Shown here one piece after another: positions 22,348 through 34,481 of a stretch of 64,000 nucleotides of DNA. This stretch comes from Globodera rostochiensis (Eukaryota > Nematoda > Chromadorea > Rhabditida > Heteroderidae), in assembly GCA_018350325.1 (NCBI GenBank), contig JAEVLN010000008.1, positions 2,294,001-2,358,000 on the forward strand, in the 5' to 3' direction. The notes under the pieces are model-generated. The model was not told where the DNA came from. It worked only from the letters and a program-made list of their open reading frames with translations, and ran no database searches. Every line of letters begins with the position of its first letter. Position 1 is the stretch's first letter. Position numbers and translations under genes: made by a program.

Positions 22348-23871
22348 GTCGCCGAATTTTTCAGGCCCAAATTCGCCAACGAGAGCAAGGAGGGAGACAG
22401 CATCATCGGCGCGACGACAGCGTCCAAACCCCTTTCGGTTGTAGTCCGATCGGAGGACTGCGCGAGGACACCGGAGGGACTCAAATGCGCGGGAACTGCG
22501 GCGACCGTCCTCACGCTGCTACCAGCCGATCAGTCCAACTCGTTCGTGATCAGAACTGTCCTGGACGAACTGCTCGGCGCCGTGCGACTCCGCCTGGCCT
22601 CCATCAGCATGATCTGCGTGCCACGGACGGAGCAATGGCTCAGGTCGTACGCCATTGAGACGGCAGCGGTCAAACGATGTCCAGCCGCTGGCTCGTGCAA
22701 CAGTGAATACTGCAGTTCGGTCAGGAGCGGAATAAAAGTGCCAGAACTCGTGGAGCTCAATCACCGACCCGGCCATTCCATGTGCATGCGGAGCAGCAGT
22801 TTTTGGCAGAACGCGTGCGCACTGCCCTCAGCCGCATGCCTGTTCTACCGATGGGCGGCCGTGCCAACGACGACGACCGTCTTCGAGGAGTTCGGCTGTT
22901 TGGAGTGGGATTTGCAGATTAACGCGTGGATCGAACTCGAGACCAACGACGGCAAGCTGGAAACGAAGGAGCTCACCCTCCACCCGGGAGTCCCGGAGGA
23001 ATGGGGGAATATGACCATTTCGGTTCTCCCGGCCTCACTCCCGCCGCTGCCAGCGCTTGCGGCGCACTTTCTGACCGACGGACGAGCCATGGCGATGGTA
23101 AAGCCAATTCCGTCGGACCTGCACTGCTCGGACGAAGACCAAGCCCGGGGCTTCGACAACTGCAAGTTGGCAATTGACTCCTGCCGGAAGTGCACACCAA
23201 ATCACGACAACGGCAGCATCCACTGCCACTGCCGCGATCTGGACCTGGAACGGGTGATGGACCACCCGGAGCAACGCCTTCCACTGGATGTGGCGCGACT
23301 ACACCTCCACCATCGCGGGCCGGAAGTTCGGGCCGAATTTCAGTACACGCCGGTGCAAGTACGTGTCCAACTTCACGGAGTCGAATTGCTGAGCGAGTAC
23401 AGCAACACCAGATGTTGGGTGACCTCACCCAAACTCAGCGGATGCTATCGGTGCACGGCGGGCGCGGTGTTCGAAGCAAAGTGCCAGACGGATCACGGAA
23501 CAGCCCTGGCCAAAGTGAAGTGTGCCGATGGCACGCTGTTTGCCTTACATTGCGGCGACAACGGAACGACAACGGCGGAATCCATTCCCTTCGATCGGGC
23601 GGAGGTGTTCACCGAGTGCCGGGTGAAGTGTCCAGCCGGAGCGACAACATTTCGACTGCAGGGGGAGCTGGCCTTTCTCCCCAAACAACAACAATTCGGA
23701 TTCGGACAACGGGAGTCCAGGGGCGGCAGACTTGAACAGGGAGGCGGTTTTTCATTTGGGGGGTTTGGGATTGACCCCTTCCCCCTTCTGCACCTCATAA
23801 TGGGCGGGCCATGGCTGCCGATTGCACTGGGCGCTGCACTGCCCCAAAAAGAAAAGAATTTAATGATTTAA
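22336..23871 (+). CDS. Phlebovirus_G2/Gc-like envelope glycoprotein fragment (endogenous, nematode Bel/Pao-type or viral origin)
   Basis: An uninterrupted frame of about 511 codons with no upstream ATG of its own near the left edge. The inserted DNA spans about 22348-23841. The middle is cysteine-rich with the spacing of phlebovirus-like class II fusion glycoproteins: FGCLEWDLQINAWIELE, an immunoglobulin-like TLHPGVPEEWGNMTISVLPA segment, LAIDSCRKCTPN with CHCRDLD, and later CWVTSPKLSGCYRCTAGAVF. Such domains are carried as env genes by nematode Bel/Pao-type retroelements (family knowledge). No reverse transcriptase, integrase, LTR or C-terminal membrane anchor is visible. The last codons (QKEKNLMI) are read from satellite DNA, so the frame ends in the flanking repeat. 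It has high GC and a codon use unlike its neighbours. It is a captured fragment and probably non-functional. Confidence 0.75.
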   Translation: MYVGVAEFFRPKFANESKEGDSIIGATTASKPLSVVVRSEDCARTPEGLKCAGTAATVLTLLPADQSNSFVIRTVLDELLGAVRLRLASISMICVPRTEQWLRSYAIETAAVKRCPAAGSCNSEYCSSVRSGIKVPELVELNHRPGHSMCMRSSSFWQNACALPSAACLFYRWAAVPTTTTVFEEFGCLEWDLQINAWIELETNDGKLETKELTLHPGVPEEWGNMTISVLPASLPPLPALAAHFLTDGRAMAMVKPIPSDLHCSDEDQARGFDNCKLAIDSCRKCTPNHDNGSIHCHCRDLDLERVMDHPEQRLPLDVARLHLHHRGPEVRAEFQYTPVQVRVQLHGVELLSEYSNTRCWVTSPKLSGCYRCTAGAVFEAKCQTDHGTALAKVKCADGTLFALHCGDNGTTTAESIPFDRAEVFTECRVKCPAGATTFRLQGELAFLPKQQQFGFGQRESRGGRLEQGGGFSFGGFGIDPFPLLHLIMGGPWLPIALGAALPQKEKNLMI

Positions 23872-23890
23872 GACCCTCATTTTAAGACAC
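23842..23890. repeat. Satellite half-unit right of the envelope fragment
   Basis: CCCCAAAAAGAAAAGAATTT through TTTTAAGACAC. This is the remaining part of the unit into which the envelope fragment was placed, truncated at its right where cubilin fragment D begins. Confidence 0.9.
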
Positions 23891-24601
23891 CTCATTTGGG
23901 ACGCTTCCCGGGCACAGGACGGATGCTCGCACTCGGCCAACGCGCCAACGTCACGCAACTCCACAAACTCGTCCACGCAGTTTCCGCTGGTGGAAGGAAA
24001 GGAGAACTGCTCGAAGAACGCTTCCACAGGCTGCTGCTCGTCGGAGTAGACCAACCAACGACACCTTTGGGCAAATTCAGTGAACGCAAACGAAAAAACA
24101 TATTAAAACGTTTATCCGTCCACAGCTGGCTGCTCCCAGAACCAACCGTTTGTGCCGTTGATTTGTGCGCGTCAGCGTCTTCTCACTGCTGTACTCCACC
24201 GTCTGCCAGTCCTCCGAAGCCAATTTAATGCCACCACACGGAGCATCGACGGCACGGCCTTCAGCCTGTTCCAATTGATTAAAATGATTCAGTGAAAACG
24301 AAAGGAACTTCAAAGCCTCCGGCAATTTCTGTGCTTGAATCCGAAATGAAGAACACATCGATTTGACCGTAGGAGGAGACCAACGAGGACTTCAGCTGGT
24401 CGCCTGCGGGGTTGGACGTCAGGCACAGCTCGGCCTCATTAGAAAAGGCGAAGTAGCCTTAGGGAGTTGTTAGTAATTAGACGATTTAACCGAAAAATGG
24501 CGCGAGTAGGCAATGTTTTCGAAAACCGACCTTTGGCCCGTCGTAAATGGCCGCGTAGTTTTAGCAGAAAGGGGCCAACTCGGGAAGCAATGCGTCAGCA
24601 A
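23891..24601 (-). pseudogene. Cubilin exon fragment D inside the satellite
   Basis: About 710 bp homologous to 43282-43987, containing the CUB segment CRWLVYSDEQQPVEAFFEQF and the APCGGIKLASEDWQTVEYSS exon. It has the same right breakpoint (GTCAGCAA|CACTGATC) as copies A, B, E and F, but starts at CTCATTTGGGACGC, about 20 bp inside the left breakpoint of E and F. It matches copy A in the QQPVEAFF exon. Confidence 0.9.
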
Positions 24602-27600
24602 CACTGATCAGATAGATTTATGTTGGTATTCGAGGGTCAATTTCTAGCCGTTTTTTTGGAATTCACTTTTTGATACGGCGTAGCCCCCAAAATGAAAAGA
24701 ATTTAATGATTTAAGACCCTCATTTTAAGACACTGATCAGATAGATTTATGTTGGTATTCGAGGGTCAATTTCTAGCCGTTTTTTTGGAATTCACTTTTT
24801 GATACGGCGTAGCCCCCAAAATGAAAAGAATTTAATGATTTAAGACCCTCATTTTAAGACACTGATCAGATAGATTATGTTGGTATTCGAGGGTCAGTTT
24901 CTAGCCGTTTTTTTGAATTCACTTTTTGATACGGCGTAGCCCCCAAAATGAAAAGAATTTAATGCTTTAAGACCCTCATTTTAAGACACTGATCAGATAG
25001 ATTTATGTTGGTATTCGAGGGTCAATTTTTAGCCGTTTTTTTGGAATTCACTTTTTGATACGGCGTAGCCTCCAAAATGAAAAGAATTTAATGATTTAAG
25101 ACCCTCATTTTAAGACACTGATCGATTTATGTTGGTATTCGAGGGTCAATTTCTAGCCGTTTTTTTGGAATTCACTTTTTGATACGGCGTAGCCCCCAAA
25201 ATGAAAAGAATTTAATGATTTAAGACCCTCATTTTAAGACACTGATCAGATAGATTTATGTTGGTATTCGAGGGTCAATTTTTAGCCGTTTTTTTGGAAT
25301 TCACTTTTTGATACGGCGTAGCCCCCAAAATGAAAAGAATTTAATGATTTAAGACCCTCATTTTAAGACACTGATCAGATAGATTTATGTTGGTATTCGA
25401 GGGTCAATTTTTAGCCGTTTTTTTGGAATTCACTTTTTGATACGGCGTAGCCCCCAAAAAGAAAAGAATTTAATGATTTAAGACCCTCATTTTAAGACAC
25501 TGATCAGATAGATTTATGTTGGTATTCGAGGGTCAGTTTTTAGCCGTTTTTTTGAATTCACTTTTTGATACGGCGTAGCCCCCAAAATGAAAAGAATTTA
25601 ATGATTTAAGACCCTCATTTTAAGACACTGATCAGATAGATTTATGTTGGTATTCGAGGGTCAATTTCTAGCCGTTTTTTTGGAATTCACTTTTTGATAC
25701 GGCGTAGCCCCCAAAATGAAAAGAATTTAATGATTTAAGACCCTCATTTTAAGACACTGATCAGATAGATTTATGTTGGTATTCGAGGGTCAGTTTCTAG
25801 CCGTTTTTTTGAATTCACTTTTTGATACGGCGTAGCCCCCAAAATGAAAAGAATTTAATGATTTAAGACCCTCATTTTAAGACACTGATCAGATAGATTT
25901 ATGTTGGTATTCGAGGGTCAATTTTTAGCCGTTTTTTTTGAATTCACTTTTTGATACGGCGTAGCCCCCAAAATGAAAAGAATTTAATGATTTAAGACCC
26001 TCATTTTAAGACACTGATCAGAAAGATTTATGTTGGTATTCGAGGGTCAGTTTCTAGCCGTTTTTTTGAATTCACTTTTTGATACGGCGTAGCCCCCAAA
26101 AAGAAAAGAATTTAATGATTTAAGACCCTCATTTTAAGACACTGATCAGATAGATTTTTGTTGGTATTCGAGGGTCAGTTTTTAGCCGTTTTTTTGAATT
26201 CACTTTTTGATACGGCGTAGCCCCCAAAATGAAAAGAATTTAATGATTTAAGACCCTCATTTTAAGACACTGATCAGATAGATTTATGTTGGTATTCGAG
26301 GGTCAGTTTTTAGCCGTTTTTTTGAATTCACTTTTTGATACGGCGTAGCCCCCAAAAAGAAAAGAATTTAATGATTTAAGACCCTCATTTTAAGACACTG
26401 ATCAGATAGATTTATGTTGGTATTCGAGGGTCAATTTCTAGCCGTTTTTTTGAATTCACTTTTTGATACGGCGTAGCCCCCAAAAAGAAAAGAATTTAAT
26501 GATTTAAGACCCTCATTTTAAGACACTGATCAGATAGATTTATGTTGGTATTCGAGGGTCAATTTTTAGCCGTTTTTTTGAATTCACTTTTTGATACGGC
26601 GTAGCCCCCAAAAAGAAAAGAATTTAATGATTTAAGACCCTCATTTTAAGACACTGATCAGATAGATTTATGTTGGTATTCGAGGGTCAATTTCTAGCCG
26701 TTTTTTTGGAATTCACTTTTTGATACGGCGTAGCCCCCAAAAAGAAAAGAATTTAATGATTTAAGACCCTCATTTTAAGACACTGATCAGATAGATTTTT
26801 GTTGGTATTCGAGGGTCAGTTTCTAGCCGTTTTTTTGAATTCACTTTTTGATACTGCGTAGCCCCCAAAATGAAAAGAATTTAATGATTTAAGACCCTCA
26901 TTTTAAGACACTGATCAGATAGATTTATGTTGGTATTCGAGGGTCAATTTTTAGCCGTTTTTTTGGAATTCACTTTTTGATACGGCGTAGCCCCCAAAAA
27001 GAAAAGAATTTAATGATTTAAGACCCTCATTTTAAGACACTGATCAGATAGATTTATGTTGGTATTCGAGGGTCAATTTTTAGCCGTTTTTTTGGAATTC
27101 ACTTTTTGATACGGCGTAGCCCCCAAAAAGAAAAGAATTTAATGATTTAAGACCCTCATTTTAAGACACTGATCAGATAGATTTATGTTGGTATTCGAGG
27201 GTCAATTTTTAGCCGTTTTTTTGAATTCACTTTTTGATACGGCGTAGCCCCCAAAAAGAAAAGAATTTAATGATTTAAGACCCTCATTTTAAGACACTGA
27301 TCAGATAGATTTATGTTGGTATTCGAGGGTCAATTTTTAGCCGTTTTTTTGGAATTCACTTTTTGATACGGCGTAGCCCCCAAAAAGAAAAGAATTTAAT
27401 GATTTAAGACCCTCATTTTAAGACACTGATCAGATAGATTTATGTTGGTATTCGAGGGTCAGTTTCTAGCCGTTTTTTTTGGAATTCACTTTTTGATACG
27501 GCGTAGCCCCCAAAATGAAAAGAATTTAATGATTTAAGACCCTCATTTTAAGACACTGATCAGATAGATTTATGTTGGTATTCGAGGGTCAGTTTTTAGC

Positions 27601-30600
27601 CGTTTTTTTGGAATTCACTTTTTGATACGGCGTAGCCCCCAAAAAGAAAAGAATTTAATGATTTAAGACCCTCATTTTAAGACACTGATCAGATAGATTT
27701 ATGTTGGTATTCGAGGGTCAATTTCTAGCCGTTTTTTTGGAATTCACTTTTTGATACGGCGTAGCCCCCAAAATGAAAAGAATTTAATGATTTAAGACCC
27801 TCATTTTAAGACACTGATCAGATAGATTTATGTTGGTATTCGAGGGTCAGTTTCTAGCATTTTTTTTGGAATTCCCTTTTTGATACGGCGTAGCCCCCAA
27901 AATGAAAAGAATTTAATGATTTAAGACCCTCATTTTAAGACACTGATCAGATAGATTTATGTTGGTATTCGAGGGTCAGTTTCTAGCCGTTTTTTTGAAT
28001 TCACTTTTTGATACGGCGTAGCCCCCAAAATGAAAAGAATTTAATGATTTAAGACCCTCATTTTAAGACACTGATCAGATAGATTTATGTTGGTATTCGA
28101 GGGTCAATTTCTAGCCGTTTTTTTGGAATTCACTTTTTGATACGGCGTAGCCCCCAAAATGAAAAGAATTTAATGATTTAAGACCCTCATTTTAAGACAC
28201 TGATCAGATAGATTTATGTTGGTATTCGAGGGTCAATTTCTAGCCGTTTTTTTGAATTCACTTTTTGATACGGCGTAGCCCCCAAAATGAAAAGAATTTA
28301 ATGATTTAAGACCCTCATTTTAAGACACTGATCAGATAGATTTATGTTGGTATTCGAGGGTCAATTTCTAGCCGTTTTTTTGGAATTCACTTTTTGATAC
28401 GGCGTAGCCCCCAAAATGAAAAGAATTTAATGATTTAAGACCCTCATTTTAAGACACTGATCAGATAGATTTATGTTGGTATTCGAGGGTCAATTTCTAG
28501 CCGTTTTTTTGGAATTCACTTTTTGATACGGCGTAGCCCCCAAAATGAAAAGAATTTAATGATTTAAGACCCTCATTTTAAGACACTGATCAGATAGATT
28601 TATGTTGGTATTCGAGGGTCAATTTTTAGCCGTTTTTTTTGGAATTCACTTTTTGATACGGCGTAGCCCCCAAAATGAAAAGTATTTAATGATTTAAGAC
28701 CCTCATTTTAAGACACTGATCAGATAGATTTATGTTGGTATTCGAGGGTCAGTTTCTAGCCGTTTTTTTGGAATTCACTTTTTGATACGGCGTAGCCCCC
28801 AAAATGAAAAGAATTTAATGATTTAAGACCCTCATTTTAAGACACTGATCAGATAGATTTATGTTGGTATTCGAGGGTCAATTTTTAGCCGTTTTTTTGG
28901 AATTCACTTTTTGATACGGCGTAGCCCCCAAAAAGAAAAGTATTTAATGATTTAAGACCACATTTTAAGACACTGATCAGATAGATTTATGTTGGTATTC
29001 GAGGGTCAGTTTTTAGCCGTTTTTTTGAATTCACTTTTTGATACGGCGTAGCCCCCAAAATGAAAAGAATTTAATGATTTAAGACCCTCATTTTAAGACA
29101 CTGATCAGATAGATTTATGTTGGTATTCGAGGGTCAAGTTTCTAGCGTTTTTTTGGAATTCACTTTTTGATACGGGTAGCCTCCAAAATGAAAAGAATTT
29201 AATGATTTAAGACCCTCATTTTAAGACACTGATCAGATAGATTTATGTTGGTATTCGAGGGTCAATTTCTAGCCGTTTTTTTGAATTCACTTTTTGATAC
29301 GGCGTAGCCCCCAAAATGAAAAGAATTTAATGATTTAAGACCCTCATTTTAAGACACTGATCAGATAGATTTATGTTGGTATTCGAGGGTCAGTTTCTAG
29401 CCGTTTTTTTGGAATTCACTTTTTGATACGGCGTAGCCCCCAAAATGAAAAGAATTTAATGATTTAAGACCCTCATTTTAAGACACTGATCAGATAGATT
29501 TATGTTGGTATTCGAGGGTCAGTTTCTAGCCGTTTTTTTGGAATTCACTTTTTGATACGGCGTAGCCCCAAAAATGAAAAGAATTTAATGATTTAAGACC
29601 CTCATTTTAAGACACTGATCGATTTATGTTGGTATTCGAGGGTCAATTTCTAGCCGTTTTTTTGGAATTCACTTTTTGATACGGCGTAGCCCCCAAAATG
29701 AAAAGAATTTAATGATTTAAGACCCTCATTTTAAGACACTGATCAGATAGATTTATGTTGGTATTCGAGGGTCAATTTCTAGCCGTTTTTTTGGAATTCA
29801 CTTTTTGATACGGCGTAGCCCCCAAAATGAAAAGAATTTAATGATTTAAGACCCTCATTTTAAGACACTGATCAGATAGATTTATGTTGGTATTCGAGGG
29901 TCAATTTCTAGCCGTTTTTTTGGAATTCACTTTTTGATACGGCGTAGCCCCCAAAATGAAAAGAATTTAATGATTTAAGACCCTCATTTTAAGACACTGA
30001 TCAGATAGATTTATGTTGGTATTCGAGGGTCAATTTCTAGCCGTTTTTTTGGAATTCACTTTTTGATACGGCGTAGCCCCCAAAATGAAAAGAATTTAAT
30101 GATTTAAGACCCTCATTTTAAGACACTGATCAGATAGATTTATGTTGGTATTCGAGGGTCAATTTCTAGCCGTTTTTTTGGAATTCACTTTTTGATACGG
30201 CGTAGCCCCCAAAATGAAAAGAATTTAATGATTTAAGACCCTCATTTTAAGACACTGATCAGATAGATTTATGTTGGTATTCGAGGGTCAATTTCTAGCC
30301 GTTTTTTTGGAATTCACTTTTTGATACGGCGTAGCCCCCAAAATGAAAAGAATTTAATGATTTAAGACCCTCATTTTAAGACACTGATCAGATAGATTTA
30401 TGTTGGTATTCGAGGGTCAATTTCTAGCCGTTTTTTTGGAATTCACTTTTTGATACGGCGTAGCCCCCAAAATGAAAAGAATTTAATGATTTAAGACCCT
30501 CATTTTAAGACACTGATCAGATTGATTTATGTTGGTATTCGAGGGTCAATTTCTAGCCGTTTTTTTGGAATTCACTTTTTGATACGGCGTAGCCCCCAAA

Positions 30601-31132
30601 ATGAAAAGAATTTAATGATTTAAGACCATCATTTTAAGACACTGATCAGATTGATTTATGTTGGTATTCGAGGGTCAATTTCTAGCCGTTTTTTTGGAAT
30701 TCACTTTTTGATACGGCGTAGCCCCCAAAATGAAAAGAATTTAATGATTTAAGACCATCATTTTAAGACACTGATCAGATTGATTTATGTTGGTATTCGA
30801 GGGTCAATTTCTAGCCGTTTTTTTGGAATTCACTTTTTGATACGGCGTAGCCTCCAAAATGAAAAGAATTTAATGATTTAAGACCCTCATTTTAAGACAC
30901 TGATCAGATAGATTTATGTTGGTATTCGTCAATTTCTAGCCGTTTTTTTGGAATTCACTTTTTGATACGGCGTAGCCCCCAAAATGAAAAGAATTTAATG
31001 ATTTAAGACCATCATTTTAAGACACTGATCAGATAGATTTATGTTGGTATTCGAGGGTCAATTTCTAGCCGTTTTTTTGGAATTCAGTTTTTGATACGGC
31101 GTAGCCCCCAAAATGAAAAGAATTTAATGATT
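24602..31132. repeat. 129-bp satellite, main block (~50 units)
   Basis: Head-to-tail units of 129 bp (128 in units with TTTTTTTGAATTC instead of TTTTTTTGGAATTC). Each carries ACTGATCAGATAGATTTATG, TTGGTATTCGAGGGTCAA, CTAGCCGTTTTTTTGG, TTTTTGATACGGCGTAGCCC and AAGAATTTAATGATTTAAGA. Variant positions are AATG/AAAG before AAAAGAATTT, TTTCTAGCC/TTTTTAGCC, and GTCAA/GTCAG. Units are mostly above 95% identical, implying recent homogenisation. No coding capacity is visible, and no CENP-B-like box is recognisable. Confidence 0.97.
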
Positions 31133-31856
31133 CTCCTCACGGTGTTCTCCCTCATTTGGGACGCTTCCCGGGCACAGGACGGATGCTCGCACTCGGCCAA
31201 CGCGCCAACGTCACGCAACTCCACAAACTCGTCCACGCAGTTTCCGCTGGTGGAAGGAAAGGAGAACTGCTCGAAGAACACTTTCACAGGCTGATGCTCG
31301 TCGGAGTAGACCAACCAACGACACCTTTGGGCAAATTCAGTGAACGCAAACGAAAAAACATATTAAAACGTTTATCCGTCCACAGCTGGCTGCTCCCAGA
31401 ACCAACCGTTTGTGCCGTTGATTTGTGCGCGTCAGCGTCTTCTCACTGCTGTACTCCACCGTCTGCCAGTCCTCCGAAGCCAATGCCACCACACGGAGCA
31501 TCGACGGCACGGAATTCAGCCTGTTCCAATTGATTAAAATGATTCAGTGAAAACGAAAGGAACTTCAAAGCCTCCGGCAATTTCTGTGCTTGAATCCGAA
31601 ATGAAGAACACATCGATTTGACCGTAGGAGGAGACCAACGAGGACTTCAGCTGGTCGCCTGCGGGGTTGGACGGCAGGCACAGCTCGGCCTCATTAGAAA
31701 AGGCGAAGTAGCCTTAGGGAGTTGTTAGTAATTAGACGATTTAACCGAAAAATGGCGCGAGTAGGCAATGTTTTCGAAAACCGACCTTTGGCCCGTCGTA
31801 AATGGCCGCGTAGTTGTAGCAGAAAGGGGCCAACTCGGGAAGCAATGCGTCAGCAA
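31133..31856 (-). pseudogene. Cubilin exon fragment E inside the satellite
   Basis: 724 bp from CTCCTCACGGTGTTCTCC to GCGTCAGCAA, covering the LVYSDEHQPVKVFFEQF exon and the CGGIKLASEDWQTVE exon. Shares with F a 5-bp deletion (CCAATGCCACC for CCAATTTAATGCCACC), so E and F derive from one another by array-level duplication. Confidence 0.9.
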
Positions 31857-33757
31857 CACTGATCAGATAGATTTATGTTGGTATTCGAGGGTTAATGTCT
31901 AGCCGTTTTTTTGGAATTCACTTTTTGATACGGCGTAGCCCCCAAAATGAAAAGTATTTAATGATTTAAGACCCTCATTTTAGGACACTGATCAGATAGA
32001 TTTTGGTATTCGAGGGTCAATTTCTAGCCGTTTTTTTGGAATTCACTTTTTGATACGGCGTAGCCCCCAAAATGAAAAGAATTTAATGATTTAAGACCCT
32101 CATTTTAAGACTCTGATCAGATAGGATTTATGGGTATCGAGGTCAATTTCTAGCCGTTTTTTTGGAATTCACTTTTTGATACGGCGTAGCCCCCAAAATG
32201 AAAAGAATTTAATGATTTAAGACCCTCATTTTAAGACACTGATCAGATAGATTTATGTTGGTATTCGAGGGTCAATTTTTAGCCGTTTTTTTTGGAATTC
32301 ACTTTTTGATACGGCGTAGCCCCCAAAATGAAAAGTATTTAATGATTTAAGACCCTCATTTTAAGACACTGATCAGATAGATTTATGTTGGTATTCGAGG
32401 GTCAATTTCTAGCCGTTTTTTGGAATTCACTTTTTGATACGGCGTAGCCCCCAAAATGAAAAGAATTTAATGATTTAAGACCCCCATTTTAGGACACTGA
32501 TCAGATAGATTTATGTTGGTATTCGAGGGTCAATTTCTAGCCGTTTTTTTGGAATTCACTTTTTGATACGGCGTAGCCCCCAAAATGAAAAGAATTTAAT
32601 GATTTAAGACCCTCATTTTAAGACACTGATCAGATAGATTTATGTTGGTATTCGAGGGTCAATTTCTAGCCGTTTTTTTGGAATTCACTTTTTGATACGG
32701 CGTAGCCCCCAAAATGAAAAGAATTTAATGATTTAAGACCCTCATTTTAAGACACTGATCAGATAGATTTATGTTGGTATTCGAGGGTCAATTTCTAGCC
32801 GTTTTTTTGGAATTCACTTTTTGATACGGCGTAGCCCCCAAAATGAAAAGAATTTAATGATTTAAGACCCTCATTTTAAGACACTGATCAGATAGATTTA
32901 TGTTGGTATTCGAGGGTCAATTTCTAGCCGTTTTTTTGGAATTCAGTTTTTGATACGGCGTAGCCCCCAAAAAGAAAAGTATTTAATGATTTAAGACCAC
33001 ATTTTAAGACACTGATCAGATAGATTTATGTTGGTATTCGAGGGTCAATTTCTAGCCGTTTTTTTGGAATTCACTTTTTGATACGGCGTAGCCCCCAAAA
33101 TGAAAAGAATTTAATGATTTAAGACCTTCATCTTAAGACTCTGATCAGATAGATTTATGTAGGTATTCGAGGGTCAATTTCTAGCCGTTTTTTGGAATTC
33201 ACTTTTTGATACGGCGTAGCCCCCAAAATGAAAAGAATTTAATGATTTAAGACCATCATTTTAAGACACTGATCAGATTGATTTATGTTGGTATTCGAGG
33301 GTCAATTTCTAGCCGTTTTTTTGGAATTCACTTTTTGATACGGCGTAGCCCCCAAAATGAAAAGAATTTAATGATTTAAGACCCTCATTTTAAGACACTG
33401 ATCAGATAGATTTATGTTGGTATTCGAGGGTCAATTTCTAGCCGTTTTTTTGGAATTCACTTTTTGATACGGCGTAGCCTCCAAAATGAAAAAGAATTTA
33501 TGAATTTAAGCCCTCATTTTAAGACACTGATCAGATAGATTTATGTTGGTATTCGTCAATTTCTAGCCGTTTTTTTGGAATTCACTTTTTGATACGGCGT
33601 AGCCCCCAAAATGAAAAGAATTTAATGATTAAGACCATCATTTTAAGACACTGATCAGATAGATTTATGTTGGTATTCGAGGGTCAATTCTAGCCGTTTT
33701 TTTTGGAATTCAGTTTTTGAACGGCGTAGCCCCCAAAATGAAAAGAATTTAATGATT
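31857..33757. repeat. 129-bp satellite, third block (~15 units)
   Basis: Same monomer, more degenerate than the main block: units with TAGATTTTGG shortened, GGTTAATGTCTAGCC, and GGATTTATGGGTATCGAGG. Several of these private variants recur at the same distance from cubilin fragment F in the next block. Confidence 0.95.
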
Positions 33758-34481
33758 CTCCTCACGGTGTTCTCCCTCATTTGGGACGCTTCCCGGGCAC
33801 AGGACGGATGCTCGCACTCGGCCAACGCGCCAACGTCACGCAACTCCACAAACTCGTCCACGCAGTTTCCGCTGGTGGAAGGAAAGGAGAACTGCTCGAA
33901 GAACACTTCCACAGGCTGATGCTCGTCGGAGTAGACCAACCAACGACACCTTTGGGCAAATTCAGTGAACGCAAACGAAAAAACATATTAAAACGTTTAT
34001 CCGTCCACAGCTGGCTGCTCCCAGAACCAACCGTTTGTGCCGTTGATTTGTGCGCGTCAGCGTCTTCTCACTGCTGTACTCCACCGTCTGCCAGTCCTCC
34101 GAAGCCAATGCCACCACACGGAGCATCGACGGCACGGAATTCAGCCTGTTCCAATTGATTAAAATGATTCAGTGAAAACGAAAGGAACTTCAAAGCCTCC
34201 GGCAATTTCTGTGCTTGAATCCGAAATGAAGAACACATCGATTTGACCGTAGGAGGAGACCAACGAGGACTTCAGCTGGTCGCCTGCGGTGTTGGACGTC
34301 AGGCACAGCTCGGCCTCATTAGAAAAGGCGAAGTAGCCTTAGGGAGTTGTTAGTAATTAGACGATTTAACCGAAAAATGGCGCGAGTAGGCAATGTTTTC
34401 GAAAACCGACCTTTGGCCCGTTGTAAATGGCCGCGTAGTTGTAGCAGAAAGGGGCCAACTCGGGAAGCAATGCGTCAGCAA
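33758..34481 (-). pseudogene. Cubilin exon fragment F inside the satellite
   Basis: Same endpoints and same 5-bp deletion as fragment E, 2,625 bp downstream. Carries the exon reading LVYSDEHQPVEVFFEQF. Together with its flanking satellite variants it forms a higher-order repeat with E. Confidence 0.9.

Noticed and set aside
23190..23735. 181-codon frame overlapping the envelope fragment
   Set aside because: Alternate-frame shadow of the GC-rich Gc-like frame.
31156..31533. 125-codon plus-strand frame in the cubilin fragments (also at 33781, 23896, 21360)
   Set aside because: Antisense shadow of the CUB exons on the minus strand.
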